From positions 3,968,001 to 4,032,000 of the forward strand of contig OZ245942.1 of assembly GCA_965230065.1 (NCBI GenBank): a stretch of 64,000 nt of DNA. Reading direction: 5' to 3'. Shown one piece after another: positions 23,630-32,981 of this stretch (position 1 is the stretch's first letter; each line of letters opens with the position of its first letter). The position numbers and the translations under genes were made by a program. The stretch comes from G965230065 sp965230065 (lineage in GTDB: Bacteria; Bacteroidota; Bacteroidia; Cytophagales; Cyclobacteriaceae). The notes under the pieces were generated by a model. It saw only the letters and a list, made by a program, of their open reading frames with translations, made no database searches and was not told where the DNA came from.

Positions 23630-25067
23630 CTCTTTGATAGCCAGTAAAAAAGAAATAAAAAAGGCTTTGATCCTGGCAGGAGGAGGTGTGCGCCTGGCTT
23701 ATCAGGCAGGTGTGTTGCAGGCTTTGCAAGAGGCTGGTTTGCAATTTTCGCATTTTGATGGCACCTCCGGAGGGATTTTTAATACGGCCATGCTGGCTTC
23801 AGGCATCAGCCCTGATGAAATGGCCGAACGGTGGCGGAAGTTAAAAATAGGTTATTTCATGTCGGGGAGGCCGGTAAAAAGCTACCTCAAACCCTTAAAT
23901 ATGATGGCTTTTGGCGATGCCGATGGTATCCGCGAAAAAGTGTTTCCTGCTTTGGGCATTGACCTGAATAAAATCAAAAGCAATCAGGAAATCAACGCTA
24001 CTTTCAATGTTTGCAATTTTTCTGATAAATCGGTGGAAGCAGTGCCCCATCATCAGGTAACGGAAGACCACCTGATTGCCGGGGTTTCTTTGCCTATTTT
24101 TATGCCGGCCATCAAAATTAATAATGATTGGTATTCGGATGCTGTGTGGATCAAAGATGCCAACCTCATGGAAGCAGTGAAAAAAGGAGCGGAAGAAATC
24201 TGGCTGTTGTGGGCCATTGGGAACAATACGGAATATTTACCCGGCTTTTTCAATCAGTATGTGCACATGATAGAAATGAGTGCCAACGGCGGGTTGCTGG
24301 AAGAATATGCTCAAATCAACCGTCTGAATGAACGGATTGCCAAAGGGGATTCGCCTTTTGGGCAGAAAGCACCCATCCGACTGCATGTAATCAAACCCGA
24401 ATATCCTTTGCCTTTGGACCCGGCCCTGTTTTTCAAAAAGATTGATACCACTACGCTGATTAACATGGGCTATGCCGATACCAAAAATTATTTGGAAGCC
24501 AAATCTGACAAAGGGGAGGCTTTTGATGCGGCTGCTTCCAAAATGCACGACCCGGGTATCTCCTTAAGCTTTCGGCAGCATTATACAGGAAATCTACTTT
24601 TTAAAGAGGAAAAAACAAAAGTTGCTTATCATCCGGCTTTTGTACTGCGGGAATGGGCAAACCGCGTGGTGCTGCAAGTGGATGCAAGCATTTATGTTGA
24701 AGCTTTGGGAAGGGAAATTCCTACCTATCAAAATGAAGTGCGGGTGCGCAAAACGGGAAAGCGTTCCACTATTTTCGTAACATCACTTTTTCAGCATTTA
24801 GAGGAAACGTATCAGCTAAAAGGTGAAGTCCGGCTGGGAATGGCTTTTGACTGGCAGGTGGGGCTGGAATTTAAACGGATAAAAATTTCTGTAGCGAAAA
24901 TTGACAATGGAAAGGAAAATATACTGCTGGGTGGTTTTCTGACCCAAAGTATCCGTAACAGGTTTAAATATTTGTACCGTACCAACGTGGACACCTTCGG
25001 TAAAAGAGGATCGAAACGTAAGGCAAAACGTCGTTTAATCTCTAAACTATACCAGAATGAAATTTGA
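23616..25067 (+). CDS. patatin-like phospholipase
   Basis: 483 residues. The oxyanion motif GGGVRLAYQAG is at 22-32, the nucleophile motif GTSGG puts Ser51 in the catalytic dyad, and the Asp partner is in DWYSDAVWIKDANL (D-A rather than D-G-G). The C-terminal 150 residues form an extra domain after the patatin core. Patatins cleave fatty acyl chains from phospholipids or sterol esters. No signal peptide, so it acts in the cytosol or at the inner face of the membrane. It overlaps the genes on both sides by 11-14 bases. Confidence 0.9.
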   Translation: MPPTNSLIASKKEIKKALILAGGGVRLAYQAGVLQALQEAGLQFSHFDGTSGGIFNTAMLASGISPDEMAERWRKLKIGYFMSGRPVKSYLKPLNMMAFGDADGIREKVFPALGIDLNKIKSNQEINATFNVCNFSDKSVEAVPHHQVTEDHLIAGVSLPIFMPAIKINNDWYSDAVWIKDANLMEAVKKGAEEIWLLWAIGNNTEYLPGFFNQYVHMIEMSANGGLLEEYAQINRLNERIAKGDSPFGQKAPIRLHVIKPEYPLPLDPALFFKKIDTTTLINMGYADTKNYLEAKSDKGEAFDAAASKMHDPGISLSFRQHYTGNLLFKEEKTKVAYHPAFVLREWANRVVLQVDASIYVEALGREIPTYQNEVRVRKTGKRSTIFVTSLFQHLEETYQLKGEVRLGMAFDWQVGLEFKRIKISVAKIDNGKENILLGGFLTQSIRNRFKYLYRTNVDTFGKRGSKRKAKRRLISKLYQNEI

Positions 25068-26784
25068 AAAAAAGCCAATGGTCAACTGGTATGATGTGGG
25101 CCAATTGGCTGCCACGGGCCTGAAGACCGTCATTTCTTCTGTTTTCGGAAACTTTGCCGACAAGCGGGAGATTCAGGCTTCGCTCAGCGACAACTGCCCT
25201 TTTTATTATACCAAAGACAATGAAATCTGGATAGATTATATTTCTGATTTGGGTGATGGTTTTGATGCTACCTACACCATGGCGCACCTAATGGCGCAGG
25301 AAAAACTGGAAGTAGAAGGGCACACACTTCCAAGAGGGAAAATCCTCATCATGGGTGGGGATGAAGTGTACCCCACGCCGGAGAAAATAGAATACAAAAA
25401 CCGCCTGCAAGGCCCCTACAATGCTGCTTATCCATGGAAAGATGGAGATGGTGATCGCCCCCATCTGTTTGCCCTCCCCGGTAATCATGACTGGTACGAT
25501 GGGCTAACCAACTTTCTCAAACTCTTTTGCCAGGGAAGGGCCTTGGGCAACTGGCACACCCAGCAAAAGCGTAGTTATTTTGCCTTGCAACTTCCCCAAA
25601 AATATTGGATATGGGGCATAGACGTGCAGCTCAATGCCGACATTGACAAACCCCAGCAGGATTATTTTGCCAATATTGTCAAAAATGAAATGGAAGATGG
25701 GGATAAAATCATTCTTTGCACGGCTGAGCCTGCCTGGGTTTACCGTGCATTGGATAAAAGCAATCAGTCATACAACCGCCTTCGGTTTTTTATTGACAAA
25801 CACATTTTTCAGAAGTACGAAGACAAAGGCAAGAAAAAGTTCAATCTGATAGCCACGCTCACTGGCGATTTCCATCATTATTCGAGGTATTTGGTGAAGG
25901 AAGAAGAAAGCGGTGAAACCAGCCAGCTGATTACAGCGGGTGGGGGAGGGGCTTTTATGCACCCTACCCACATGCTGAAAGAAAAAATTCGCATTAAAGA
26001 CCCTGATTACACATTAAATGCCGATTTAGCGAAGACTTTTCCAGATAAACAGGCATCCAAAAAACTGGCGTTTCGTAACTTGTTATTCCCTTTTTACAGC
26101 GGGAGTATGGTTATTTTTCTGGGTATTTTCCATTTGCTTACTTCCTGGTTTCTGCAAAGTAATCACAGTGCAGAGAGTTCTTTTATGGAGTTGCTCACAG
26201 TACATGCAATTTCTTTTCAGCATGTTCCTGAAGTGTTTGAAATTATCAGAAAGGCTTTGGCGCATAACCCGGCGGCGGTGCTGTTGAACACTTTGCTGGT
26301 ATTTGGCATTTACGCGTTTACCGACATAAAAACAGGCATGGGAAAGATGAACAGAATTGCAGGGTTTTTCCATGCCTTTTTGCAGTTCATCAACTTTTAT
26401 TTTTTGATCTGGCTGTTTTCAAGGATTAATCTGTTTTATTTAGGTTGGGAAGTGGATGAACTCTGGCAAGTAGTACTGTTTACAGTTGAAATGATTGTTG
26501 TCGGTGGCCTCACCAGTGGGTTTATTTTTGGTGTGTACTTGTTGGTAAGCACCTTGGTTTTTGAGTCACATCCCACCGAAGCATCTTCTTCTTACCGCTG
26601 GGCTGGTTACAAAAACTTTTTGCGCATACACATTCATGCTGCCGGGGTTACGATTTACCCGATTGGCGTACAAAAAGTAGTAGACAACTGGAAAAATACA
26701 GGCAGCGAAAAAGAACCCCGTTTTGAAGGGGATGCTATTGAATACGATTTGATAGAAAAGCCGATTTTTATAAAGAATAAATAA
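25057..26784 (+). CDS. membrane metallophosphoesterase
   Basis: 575 residues. Calcineurin-like core with GGDEVYPTPEK near residue 97, GNHDWYDG near 147, and TGDFHHYSRY near 270 as metal ligands; a TAGGGGAFMHPTH loop follows. The C-terminal 240 residues hold about four or five membrane helices (near 345, 400, 445, 475). The phosphatase domain thus sits next to a membrane anchor. The substrate could be a phospholipid or polyprenyl phosphate. The start ATG is 11 bases inside the patatin gene; this fixes the choice. A 348-base gap with repeats follows. Confidence 0.88.
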   Translation: MKFEKKPMVNWYDVGQLAATGLKTVISSVFGNFADKREIQASLSDNCPFYYTKDNEIWIDYISDLGDGFDATYTMAHLMAQEKLEVEGHTLPRGKILIMGGDEVYPTPEKIEYKNRLQGPYNAAYPWKDGDGDRPHLFALPGNHDWYDGLTNFLKLFCQGRALGNWHTQQKRSYFALQLPQKYWIWGIDVQLNADIDKPQQDYFANIVKNEMEDGDKIILCTAEPAWVYRALDKSNQSYNRLRFFIDKHIFQKYEDKGKKKFNLIATLTGDFHHYSRYLVKEEESGETSQLITAGGGGAFMHPTHMLKEKIRIKDPDYTLNADLAKTFPDKQASKKLAFRNLLFPFYSGSMVIFLGIFHLLTSWFLQSNHSAESSFMELLTVHAISFQHVPEVFEIIRKALAHNPAAVLLNTLLVFGIYAFTDIKTGMGKMNRIAGFFHAFLQFINFYFLIWLFSRINLFYLGWEVDELWQVVLFTVEMIVVGGLTSGFIFGVYLLVSTLVFESHPTEASSSYRWAGYKNFLRIHIHAAGVTIYPIGVQKVVDNWKNTGSEKEPRFEGDAIEYDLIEKPIFIKNK

Positions 26785-27132
26785 ACAAGCTGGTGCCAGT
26801 GGAGCTGTGCGTAAAAAAACAATATTTCCAATCGGTCAGTCCGCTCTTGTGCCTCTGAAAATAGCGGTCAGTCCGATTCCGTATAAGCCTTTCGTAGAGT
26901 AGGCTGTGTCCGCACAGCCCACGGGGGAAACGAGGTTTGCATGGTATAGCCTTTTTAATCGGATGGCAGGCCACCCGGTGCCGAAGCGATGCTATTCAAT
27001 TGCATCCTCGCCGGGACGCCGGTCGTCTGGAGACGAGAACGAGTTATTAATTTTGACCTGGGGCTCTCTGAGCCGCTTTTCCCCGGCTGTGGCACACAGA
27101 CCGGAATAAACAAAGCATTAAACGAAAACACC
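26785..27132. other. intergenic region with GGCTGTG palindrome and other repeats
   Basis: A 348-base gap between the phosphoesterase and the GMC gene. It holds the palindrome at 26902-26926 and GC-rich short inverted repeats (GATGC with GCATC near 26988-27006). It may separate the GMC gene from the operon, or be an insertion of dispersed repeats into the operon. Confidence 0.5.
26902..26926. repeat. GGCTGTG / CACAGCC palindrome
   Basis: GGCTGTGTCCGCACAGCCCA followed by CGGGG. The same block, with an expanded middle, is found at 43375-43416. Confidence 0.6.
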
Positions 27133-29472
27133 ATGAAACGATTATCCAGCCCAATTACAGATTTGAAACCGGAATATGATATAGTGGTCATAGGCTCCGG
27201 TTATGGTGGGGGCATTGCCGCCTCCCGCATGGCCCGTTGTGGCCTGAACGTTTGCCTGCTGGAAAAAGGCAAAGAGTTTTTGCCGGGCGAATTTCCCGAT
27301 GGCCTGAACGAAGCCCGAAAAGAAATGCAGGTAACCAAAGGCAAAACCCATCTGGGTCCCGAAAACGGCTTATATGAATTTGTAGTGGGTAAAGACATTT
27401 CGGTGTTCAAAGGGTGCGGACTGGGAGGTACTTCCCTGGTGAATGCCAACGTATCCATAGAGGCCGAAGAAAGGGTTTTTGAAGATACCTGCTGGCCCAA
27501 AGAAATACGGGAAGATAAAGAGGTGTTGCGGGAAGGCATTGCCCACGCCCGCGATATGCTCAGGCCCACACCTTACCCCGAAGGAAAAAACGGATACCCG
27601 GTGCTGGCAAAAACACAAGGTATGCGGAAATCAGCCGAGTTCATGAAAGAGGAGTTCAGGCTACTGGACATCAATGTAAACTTTGAAGATCAGGTCAACC
27701 ACGTGGGAGTGGTACAAAATAAGTGTACCAATTGTGGGGATTGTGTAACGGGCTGTAACCAGGCCGCAAAAAACACCACCCACCTCAACTACCTGCCCGA
27801 TGCCAAAAACCACGGGGCAGCAATCTTTACCGAAGTTGGGGTGCGGTACATTTCCCGGGAGGGCAACCAATGGGTGGTGCATGTAGAACTGTTTGGTACA
27901 GGGCGTGAAAAATTTGATGCCCCCAACTTCTTTATCAGGGCCGATAAGGTTTTTGTGTGTGCCGGTTCCCTGGGAAGTACGGAAATATTACTGCGTTCGG
28001 CAGAGCGGGGGCTTCCGGTTTCGGGCATGCTGGGGCAGCGGTTTACGGGCAATGGAGATGTGCTGGGCTTTGGATACAATTGTGATGATGAAATTTGTGG
28101 TATCGGCCTTGGCAACCGGGCTGTAGAGAGTGAAATGGGCAACGTAGGCCCCTGTATTACGTCGGTGATTGACATGCGGCACAAAACCCAACTGGAAGAG
28201 GGCATGACCCTGGAAGAGGGCAGCATTCCCGGGCCCATTCGGGCGATATTGCTTCCGGCCCTGCTGCCTTTTTCCCGTTTGATTGGCAAAGATTCGGATA
28301 AAGGGTTTTCCGATTTTATGCAGGAAAAATGGAGGGAAATCACCAGCTTTTTCAGGGGCGTGTACCGGGGGGCGGTAAACAGTACGCAGGTGTACCTTGT
28401 CATGACCCACGACGATGGGCAGGGAAAAATGGCACTGGAACACGACCGCATCAATATAGCATGGGATGGCGTGGGCAAGCAGGGGATTTTTGAAAAAGTA
28501 AGTAACCAGCTCAGCAATGCCACCAAAGCCCTGGGCGGTACCTACATCAAAAACCCCTCCTGGACACGGATGCTGGACTACGACCTGGTAACCGTGCACC
28601 CTTTGGGTGGGTGTGTTATGGGAGAAGATGCTGCTTCGGGTGTGGTAGACCATAAAGGGCAGGTTTTTGCAGGAAAGAGCGGAAAAGACCTCTACCCGGG
28701 TTTGTATGTGATGGACGGTGCAATTTTGCCACGTTCAGTGGGCACCAATCCCTTGTTGACGATTTCGGGACTGGCCGAAAGAAACTGCAAACTTATAGCT
28801 GCGGAAATGGGTAAAACACTGGATTATGCATTCCCTGACATTCCCAAAACAGAAGAGAACCCCGAACCCATTGGCGTACAATTTACCGAAACCATGACGG
28901 GCTACTTTTCTACCGAAGAAAAAGAAGATTACAAAAAAGCCCATGATGCAGGCAAAGCCAAAGGTTCTCCTTTTGAGTTTACCCTTACCATACAGGTACA
29001 GGACACAGACCAGTTTGTGGATGACCCTGACCATGAGGCGGGGATGGTGGGTACGGTAACGGCTCCGGCGCTTTCTGCCCAACCGTTGAGTACGAGTGGG
29101 GGTAAGTTCAATCTATTTGTGCCCAGCCCCGGCGAACCTGGCCGCAAGAAGATGAAGTATGAAATGCTGATGCACACTACCGAAGGCAAAACGTATTTTT
29201 TCAAAGGCTACAAAGATATTTATGACGACAAGGGCGTGGACCTTTGGAAAGACACCACGGTACTTTTTATCATCGTGTACGATGGGCAGGACGACAGCGC
29301 CCCCCTGCTGGGCAAAGGCATGTTGAAAATAGAAATCAACGACTTCCGAAAGCAACTCACCACCATGAAAGCCCTGCGTGCCCAAAACAAAAAAGAAGAA
29401 CTGGGTGCCATCCTGAAGTTTGGGAAGCTCTTTGCCGGGAATGTGTGGGATACCTACTTTGATAAATCCTAA
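27133..29472 (+). CDS. GMC oxidoreductase, cholesterol-oxidase-like
   Basis: 779 residues from the ATG at 27133 (MKRLSSPITDLK); a longer frame to 26989 is not used. The FAD motif IGSGYGGGIAASRMA is near residues 18-32. A Cys-rich segment KCTNCGDCVTGCNQAAK recalls the C-x2-C-x2-C-x3-C pattern of long GMC proteins of this type. The family end motif is GTNPLLTISGLAERN. The last 190 residues form a beta-rich extra domain. Members oxidise sterol or long-chain alcohols to ketones. The position after the hydrolase/patatin/phosphoesterase genes supports lipid oxidation. The stop lies 3 bases from the convergent riboflavin synthase gene, a notable link since riboflavin feeds FAD. Confidence 0.9.
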   Translation: MKRLSSPITDLKPEYDIVVIGSGYGGGIAASRMARCGLNVCLLEKGKEFLPGEFPDGLNEARKEMQVTKGKTHLGPENGLYEFVVGKDISVFKGCGLGGTSLVNANVSIEAEERVFEDTCWPKEIREDKEVLREGIAHARDMLRPTPYPEGKNGYPVLAKTQGMRKSAEFMKEEFRLLDINVNFEDQVNHVGVVQNKCTNCGDCVTGCNQAAKNTTHLNYLPDAKNHGAAIFTEVGVRYISREGNQWVVHVELFGTGREKFDAPNFFIRADKVFVCAGSLGSTEILLRSAERGLPVSGMLGQRFTGNGDVLGFGYNCDDEICGIGLGNRAVESEMGNVGPCITSVIDMRHKTQLEEGMTLEEGSIPGPIRAILLPALLPFSRLIGKDSDKGFSDFMQEKWREITSFFRGVYRGAVNSTQVYLVMTHDDGQGKMALEHDRINIAWDGVGKQGIFEKVSNQLSNATKALGGTYIKNPSWTRMLDYDLVTVHPLGGCVMGEDAASGVVDHKGQVFAGKSGKDLYPGLYVMDGAILPRSVGTNPLLTISGLAERNCKLIAAEMGKTLDYAFPDIPKTEENPEPIGVQFTETMTGYFSTEEKEDYKKAHDAGKAKGSPFEFTLTIQVQDTDQFVDDPDHEAGMVGTVTAPALSAQPLSTSGGKFNLFVPSPGEPGRKKMKYEMLMHTTEGKTYFFKGYKDIYDDKGVDLWKDTTVLFIIVYDGQDDSAPLLGKGMLKIEINDFRKQLTTMKALRAQNKKEELGAILKFGKLFAGNVWDTYFDKS

Positions 29473-29475
29473 ATG

Positions 29476-30072
29476 CTAATTTAAACCTGGCTGCCCGGTC
29501 AATTTCTGCACATATTTACCTACAATGTCAAATTCCAGGTTTACGGCATCCCCGGGCTTTAGTGCATGAAAATTTGTATGCTCATAGGTGTAAGGAATAA
29601 TAGCTACAGTAAACCCGTTGTCCTTAACATTGAAACAGGTAAGGCTGACCCCGTTTATACAAATGGAGCCTTTTTCAACCGTTATATGCCCTGATTTTTC
29701 GTCGTACTCAAAATCAAAGAACCAACTGCCATCCTGGGGAAGTATGCGTGTACACTTACCGGTAAGGTCAACATGGCCCTGTACAATATGTCCGTCAAAA
29801 CGGCCATTGGCAATCATGCAGCGTTCCAGGTTTACTTTGCTGCCAATGGTTAACTTTCCTAAGTTGCTGCGTTGCAATGTTTCCTGAATGGCAGTAACCA
29901 TGTAGCTGTCTTCCTTTACCGCTGTAACCGTGAGGCACACTCCGTTGTGCGAAACACTCTGGTCAATTTTGAGCTCATTGCTGATGTTACTTTGGAAGGT
30001 AAAATGGATATTTGTTCCTTCTTTTTCAATGTTGGTTACTTCAGCGAGGGTTTCTATGATTCCGGTAAACAT
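29476..30072 (-). CDS. ribE: riboflavin synthase (alpha subunit)
   Basis: 198 residues with two lumazine-binding domains. Domain 1 starts MFTGIIETLAEV and has SVSHNGVCLTVTAV; domain 2 begins after IANGRFDGHIVQGHVD and has GSICINGVSLTCFNV. The enzyme makes riboflavin from two 6,7-dimethyl-8-ribityllumazine molecules. The length is typical. It is convergent with the GMC flavoprotein (3-base gap) and downstream of a TPR gene. Confidence 0.95.
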   Translation of the reverse strand: MFTGIIETLAEVTNIEKEGTNIHFTFQSNISNELKIDQSVSHNGVCLTVTAVKEDSYMVTAIQETLQRSNLGKLTIGSKVNLERCMIANGRFDGHIVQGHVDLTGKCTRILPQDGSWFFDFEYDEKSGHITVEKGSICINGVSLTCFNVKDNGFTVAIIPYTYEHTNFHALKPGDAVNLEFDIVGKYVQKLTGQPGLN

Positions 30073-30096
30073 AATTGCTTAAATTCTAAATGCTAA

Positions 30097-30115
30097 TCCC
30101 GGAATTTTTCCGGGA
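30097..30115. repeat. TCCCGGAA hairpin
   Basis: TCCCGGAA (30097-30104) and TTCCGGGA (30108-30115) form a perfect 8-bp stem with a 3-base loop. It may be a terminator of the TPR gene upstream or the start of the ribE leader. Confidence 0.5.
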
Positions 30116-30273
30116 CAAAATCCTAAACAAACTTAAATGAACGAAGCATAAAGGTCAAAACATACAGAAAAGTGCCTTGAGAACTATACACAAAAATAGT
30201 TTCACTATTTGAGTTTTAATGTTTGATATTATTTAGGATTTAGATTTTCGTGCTTTGAGCTTTGAACAATGAA

Positions 30274-31389
30274 CTATCGCATCAGTGCTTTGGGTACATT
30301 CTCGGTATTGTCATACTGCGATAGTGAAATGGCTTCTTTAAAATTATCCTTTGCTTTTTTATCATCTCCCTGGTTTTGGGCAATTCTGCCCAGTCCGGTG
30401 TATGCAATGCTTTTTATGTTTTTTGCCCTTTCCGAATCGCATTCGGTACAGGTTGTCAGGGCTTGTTCATACATAGTACGCGCCTCTGCAATTTGGTCAT
30501 GATACTTTTCCAGTAGCACACCCTTAAAAATCTGGCCTACCATTTTAAAGTGAGGGCGTTCACTATCAAACAGCGGTGGCAATGCTTTTTCAGCTTCCTG
30601 GTACTGTTCGGCTTCCAGCAAAGCTTCTACATAATCTGAGCGAAAAATCAGGTTTTTTGGATATTGATTCACCAAATCCCTGGAAACAGGAATGGCTTTT
30701 TGTGGAGTCATTTCATACCGCAAATACATGTGTTGCAAATAGAGGCCGGCCTCTGCCTTCATAAAAATGGCTTTTTCCCTGGCTTTCTGTAATTGTTTCA
30801 GGCCAAGGGGTTTGTCGCCTTTTTTGAAAAACCAAATAAATGGTTTATACACCGGATGCTTTTCGGGGTAAGCTTCACGGTAATAATTGTACAGGCCGGT
30901 AGAAAAGTAGAAATCAGGGTATTTTCCCATTAAATCCATACCGTCTTTCAGGTAATCATAAGCATTTTTTGCTTCAGACGCAGCTTTGAAATAACTGCCT
31001 TCTTCTGCGTAAAACATAGCCAGCAACCCATGTACACCCAGAGCGAGGAATTTGGCTTCGGCATTATCTTCGTCCTCATCCAGCATTTTTTCTGAAGCAT
31101 CCAGTGATTGAAAGAGATACTTTTGCAGGGTTTTGTATTTTTCGGTATCTACATCCAACGGAGCTTCGGCCCAGCGAATATTCAAGGCCTTGAGCATATA
31201 ATAGGCCGGGTGGCCGGGCATCAGTTTATTTAACTTTTCGGCATATTCCAGGCTTTCTTCTTCCTCCAGATTATACAAATGCTCCACACTTTTGTGGGCA
31301 AGCTCGGTCGTCGTTTCCCGGTCAAGAATGTTTTCCTGGGCATAGCCTGTAAAACAGAAAAAAAGGAAAAATATAAAAAGTTTGTTCAT
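30274..31389 (-). CDS. secreted or periplasmic TPR protein
   Basis: 371 residues. The signal peptide MNKLFIFFLFFCFTGYAQ is followed by helical repeats: LEEEESLEYAEKLNKLMP, a repeat around YKTLQKYLFQSLDASEKM, ARTMYEQALTTC and AYTGLGRIAQNQGDDKKA, the last with the TPR consensus G and A. TPR proteins mediate protein contacts; no catalytic part is seen. It is divergent from the GNAT gene with a 90-base gap that must hold both promoters. Confidence 0.88.
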   Translation of the reverse strand: MNKLFIFFLFFCFTGYAQENILDRETTTELAHKSVEHLYNLEEEESLEYAEKLNKLMPGHPAYYMLKALNIRWAEAPLDVDTEKYKTLQKYLFQSLDASEKMLDEDEDNAEAKFLALGVHGLLAMFYAEEGSYFKAASEAKNAYDYLKDGMDLMGKYPDFYFSTGLYNYYREAYPEKHPVYKPFIWFFKKGDKPLGLKQLQKAREKAIFMKAEAGLYLQHMYLRYEMTPQKAIPVSRDLVNQYPKNLIFRSDYVEALLEAEQYQEAEKALPPLFDSERPHFKMVGQIFKGVLLEKYHDQIAEARTMYEQALTTCTECDSERAKNIKSIAYTGLGRIAQNQGDDKKAKDNFKEAISLSQYDNTENVPKALMR

Positions 31390-31479
31390 GCATGTATCTT
31401 TACAAAAAATGAAAGTAAAATGAGCCAGACAGCGCGGTCTCTCACTAATAAAGCGTTTTTCAGATAGAATCTGACATTA

Positions 31480-32415
31480 ATGATAGTTGCTTTTACGGAA
31501 ACATTACCCAAAGGATACAGGCAAAATTTTGAAGGTTACTTGTATAACCGCGAAACCTTTGTGCCTTTACAGGCAGGTTCACAAATGATGCAACGTACTT
31601 TTTATGCAGTTGAACATGCCACAAAATCTGTTGTTGGGAAAATACATTTTTTTGGAAAATACAATGAACGGGAACTCATCTTTCAAAGTCCTGCGAAAAG
31701 CCCCTTTGGTTCTTTTGAGTTTTGCCCAAAACTCGATGCCGGTCAGCTTTACGATTTCATACAGTTTATGTTAAAAGCATTGAAAGGAGAGCTACCTTCA
31801 TCAATTCTCATCCGGCACCATGCGACTGCTTATGCCCCTGTTCATACTGTTTCGCTCAAAGAAATGTTAGGTAATGCGGGGTTTTTAGTCAGTGAATCTG
31901 TGCCCAATCATCATATTGCTGTCAATGATTTTCCGCTGGCAGAGAAAATGCATATGATGGAAAAACGAAGGTTGCGAAAATGCCGTAAAGCTGGATTTTT
32001 GTTCAGGGAAGAACCTTTGTCCAGGCTTGCTGATGTTTATGACTTTGTATTGCAGTGCAGAAAGGAGCGGGGGTGGGGCTTGTCTATGAGCCGGGAGCAT
32101 TTACAGAAAACAGTGGCTGTTTTCCCGGATAATTATAAGCTTTTCTCTATAAATGATGGCAACCGCCGGGTAGCTGCTACAGTAGCCATCAAAGTTAATT
32201 CCCGCATTTTATATAATTTCTACCCGGCATCTTTGCTTAGTTATCAGGAGTACAGCCCGGCCGTCATGCTGATTGAAGGGCTTTATCAACATTGCCAGGA
32301 GCAAAAGATGGAATTGCTGGATTTGGGTACTTCGGCTTCTGAATCCCTTCAGAGGTTTAAAGCACACATGGGAGGGGAGGTTACGGATAAGAACGCGTTT
32401 CTTTATCAACTATAG
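31480..32415 (+). CDS. GNAT-fold acetyltransferase (FemAB-like)
   Basis: 311 residues. The C-terminal half has the GNAT fold: NDGNRRVAATVAIKVNSR, LIEGLYQHCQEQKMELLDLG, and FKAHMGGE at the end. The N-terminal half is not recognised. Similar proteins act on peptide or sugar amines, but the substrate here is unknown. Start at the ATG at 31480 gives a clean N-terminus. A palindromic repeat follows the gene. Confidence 0.75.
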   Translation: MIVAFTETLPKGYRQNFEGYLYNRETFVPLQAGSQMMQRTFYAVEHATKSVVGKIHFFGKYNERELIFQSPAKSPFGSFEFCPKLDAGQLYDFIQFMLKALKGELPSSILIRHHATAYAPVHTVSLKEMLGNAGFLVSESVPNHHIAVNDFPLAEKMHMMEKRRLRKCRKAGFLFREEPLSRLADVYDFVLQCRKERGWGLSMSREHLQKTVAVFPDNYKLFSINDGNRRVAATVAIKVNSRILYNFYPASLLSYQEYSPAVMLIEGLYQHCQEQKMELLDLGTSASESLQRFKAHMGGEVTDKNAFLYQL

Positions 32416-32450
32416 GTATAGTCATCCTTCTTGTTTGGTTAACTATTAAG

Positions 32451-32496
32451 TGTGGTACAGGCATCTTGCCTGTACAGGCTGGAAGCCTGTACCACA
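32451..32496. repeat. TGTGGTACAGGC palindromic repeat
   Basis: TGTGGTACAGGC (32451-32462) and GCCTGTACCACA (32485-32496) are the outer arms, with an inner CCTGTACAGG palindrome. Related elements are at 35371-35393 and 43290-43340. Confidence 0.75.
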
Positions 32497-32624
32497 GTGA
32501 TTAGCCATCTACAGAATTAGTTAATTTTTACTAAACACGGGCAAATGTTTCTTATTAAGAATTATTTTCATAAAAATAAATATTATTTATATATTTAAGA
32601 AAATTAAATATAAAATTAACTTTT

Positions 32625-32981
32625 ATGCAATCCAAAGAGTTTATCAGGGGTACGATCAAAACCATTGTGCTGAAGCTTTTGGCAGAAAACAAACGGATGT
32701 ACGGGTATGAGATCACACAGCGGGTTCAGGAACTTTCCGGTAATGAAATTCAGCTTACGTATGGCGCTTTGTATCCGGTGCTGTATAAAATGGAAGATGA
32801 AGGCTTGCTCGTTACCGAATCGGAAGTAGTAGATAACCGGGTGCGCAAATATTATGCATTGACCAAAGAGGGCAATGAAGTAGCCAAAGTAAAAGTTTCA
32901 GAACTGAAAAAGTTTACAGACATCATCAAGACGATTCTTTTACCGGCACCAAAACCAAATATGGAAATATGGGGAAGCTAA
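32625..32981 (+). CDS. PadR family transcriptional regulator
   Basis: 118 residues, a winged helix-turn-helix of the PadR type: VLKLLAENKRMYGYEITQRV, the recognition helix LTYGALYPVLYKMEDEGLL, and the wing VDNRVRKYYALTKEGNE. PadR proteins are usually repressors of an adjacent gene and respond to a ligand. The next gene overlaps by 13 bases and encodes a membrane protein, so the two are co-regulated and probably self-repressed. Confidence 0.92.
   Translation: MQSKEFIRGTIKTIVLKLLAENKRMYGYEITQRVQELSGNEIQLTYGALYPVLYKMEDEGLLVTESEVVDNRVRKYYALTKEGNEVAKVKVSELKKFTDIIKTILLPAPKPNMEIWGS

Noticed and set aside
26989..27132. N-terminal extension of the GMC gene
   Set aside because: The extra 48 residues overlap repeats, have no homology-like features and precede the natural start with the FAD motif.
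27789..28526. 245-codon open frame on minus strand
   Set aside because: Shadow of the GMC gene; Ser/Pro-rich translation without structure.
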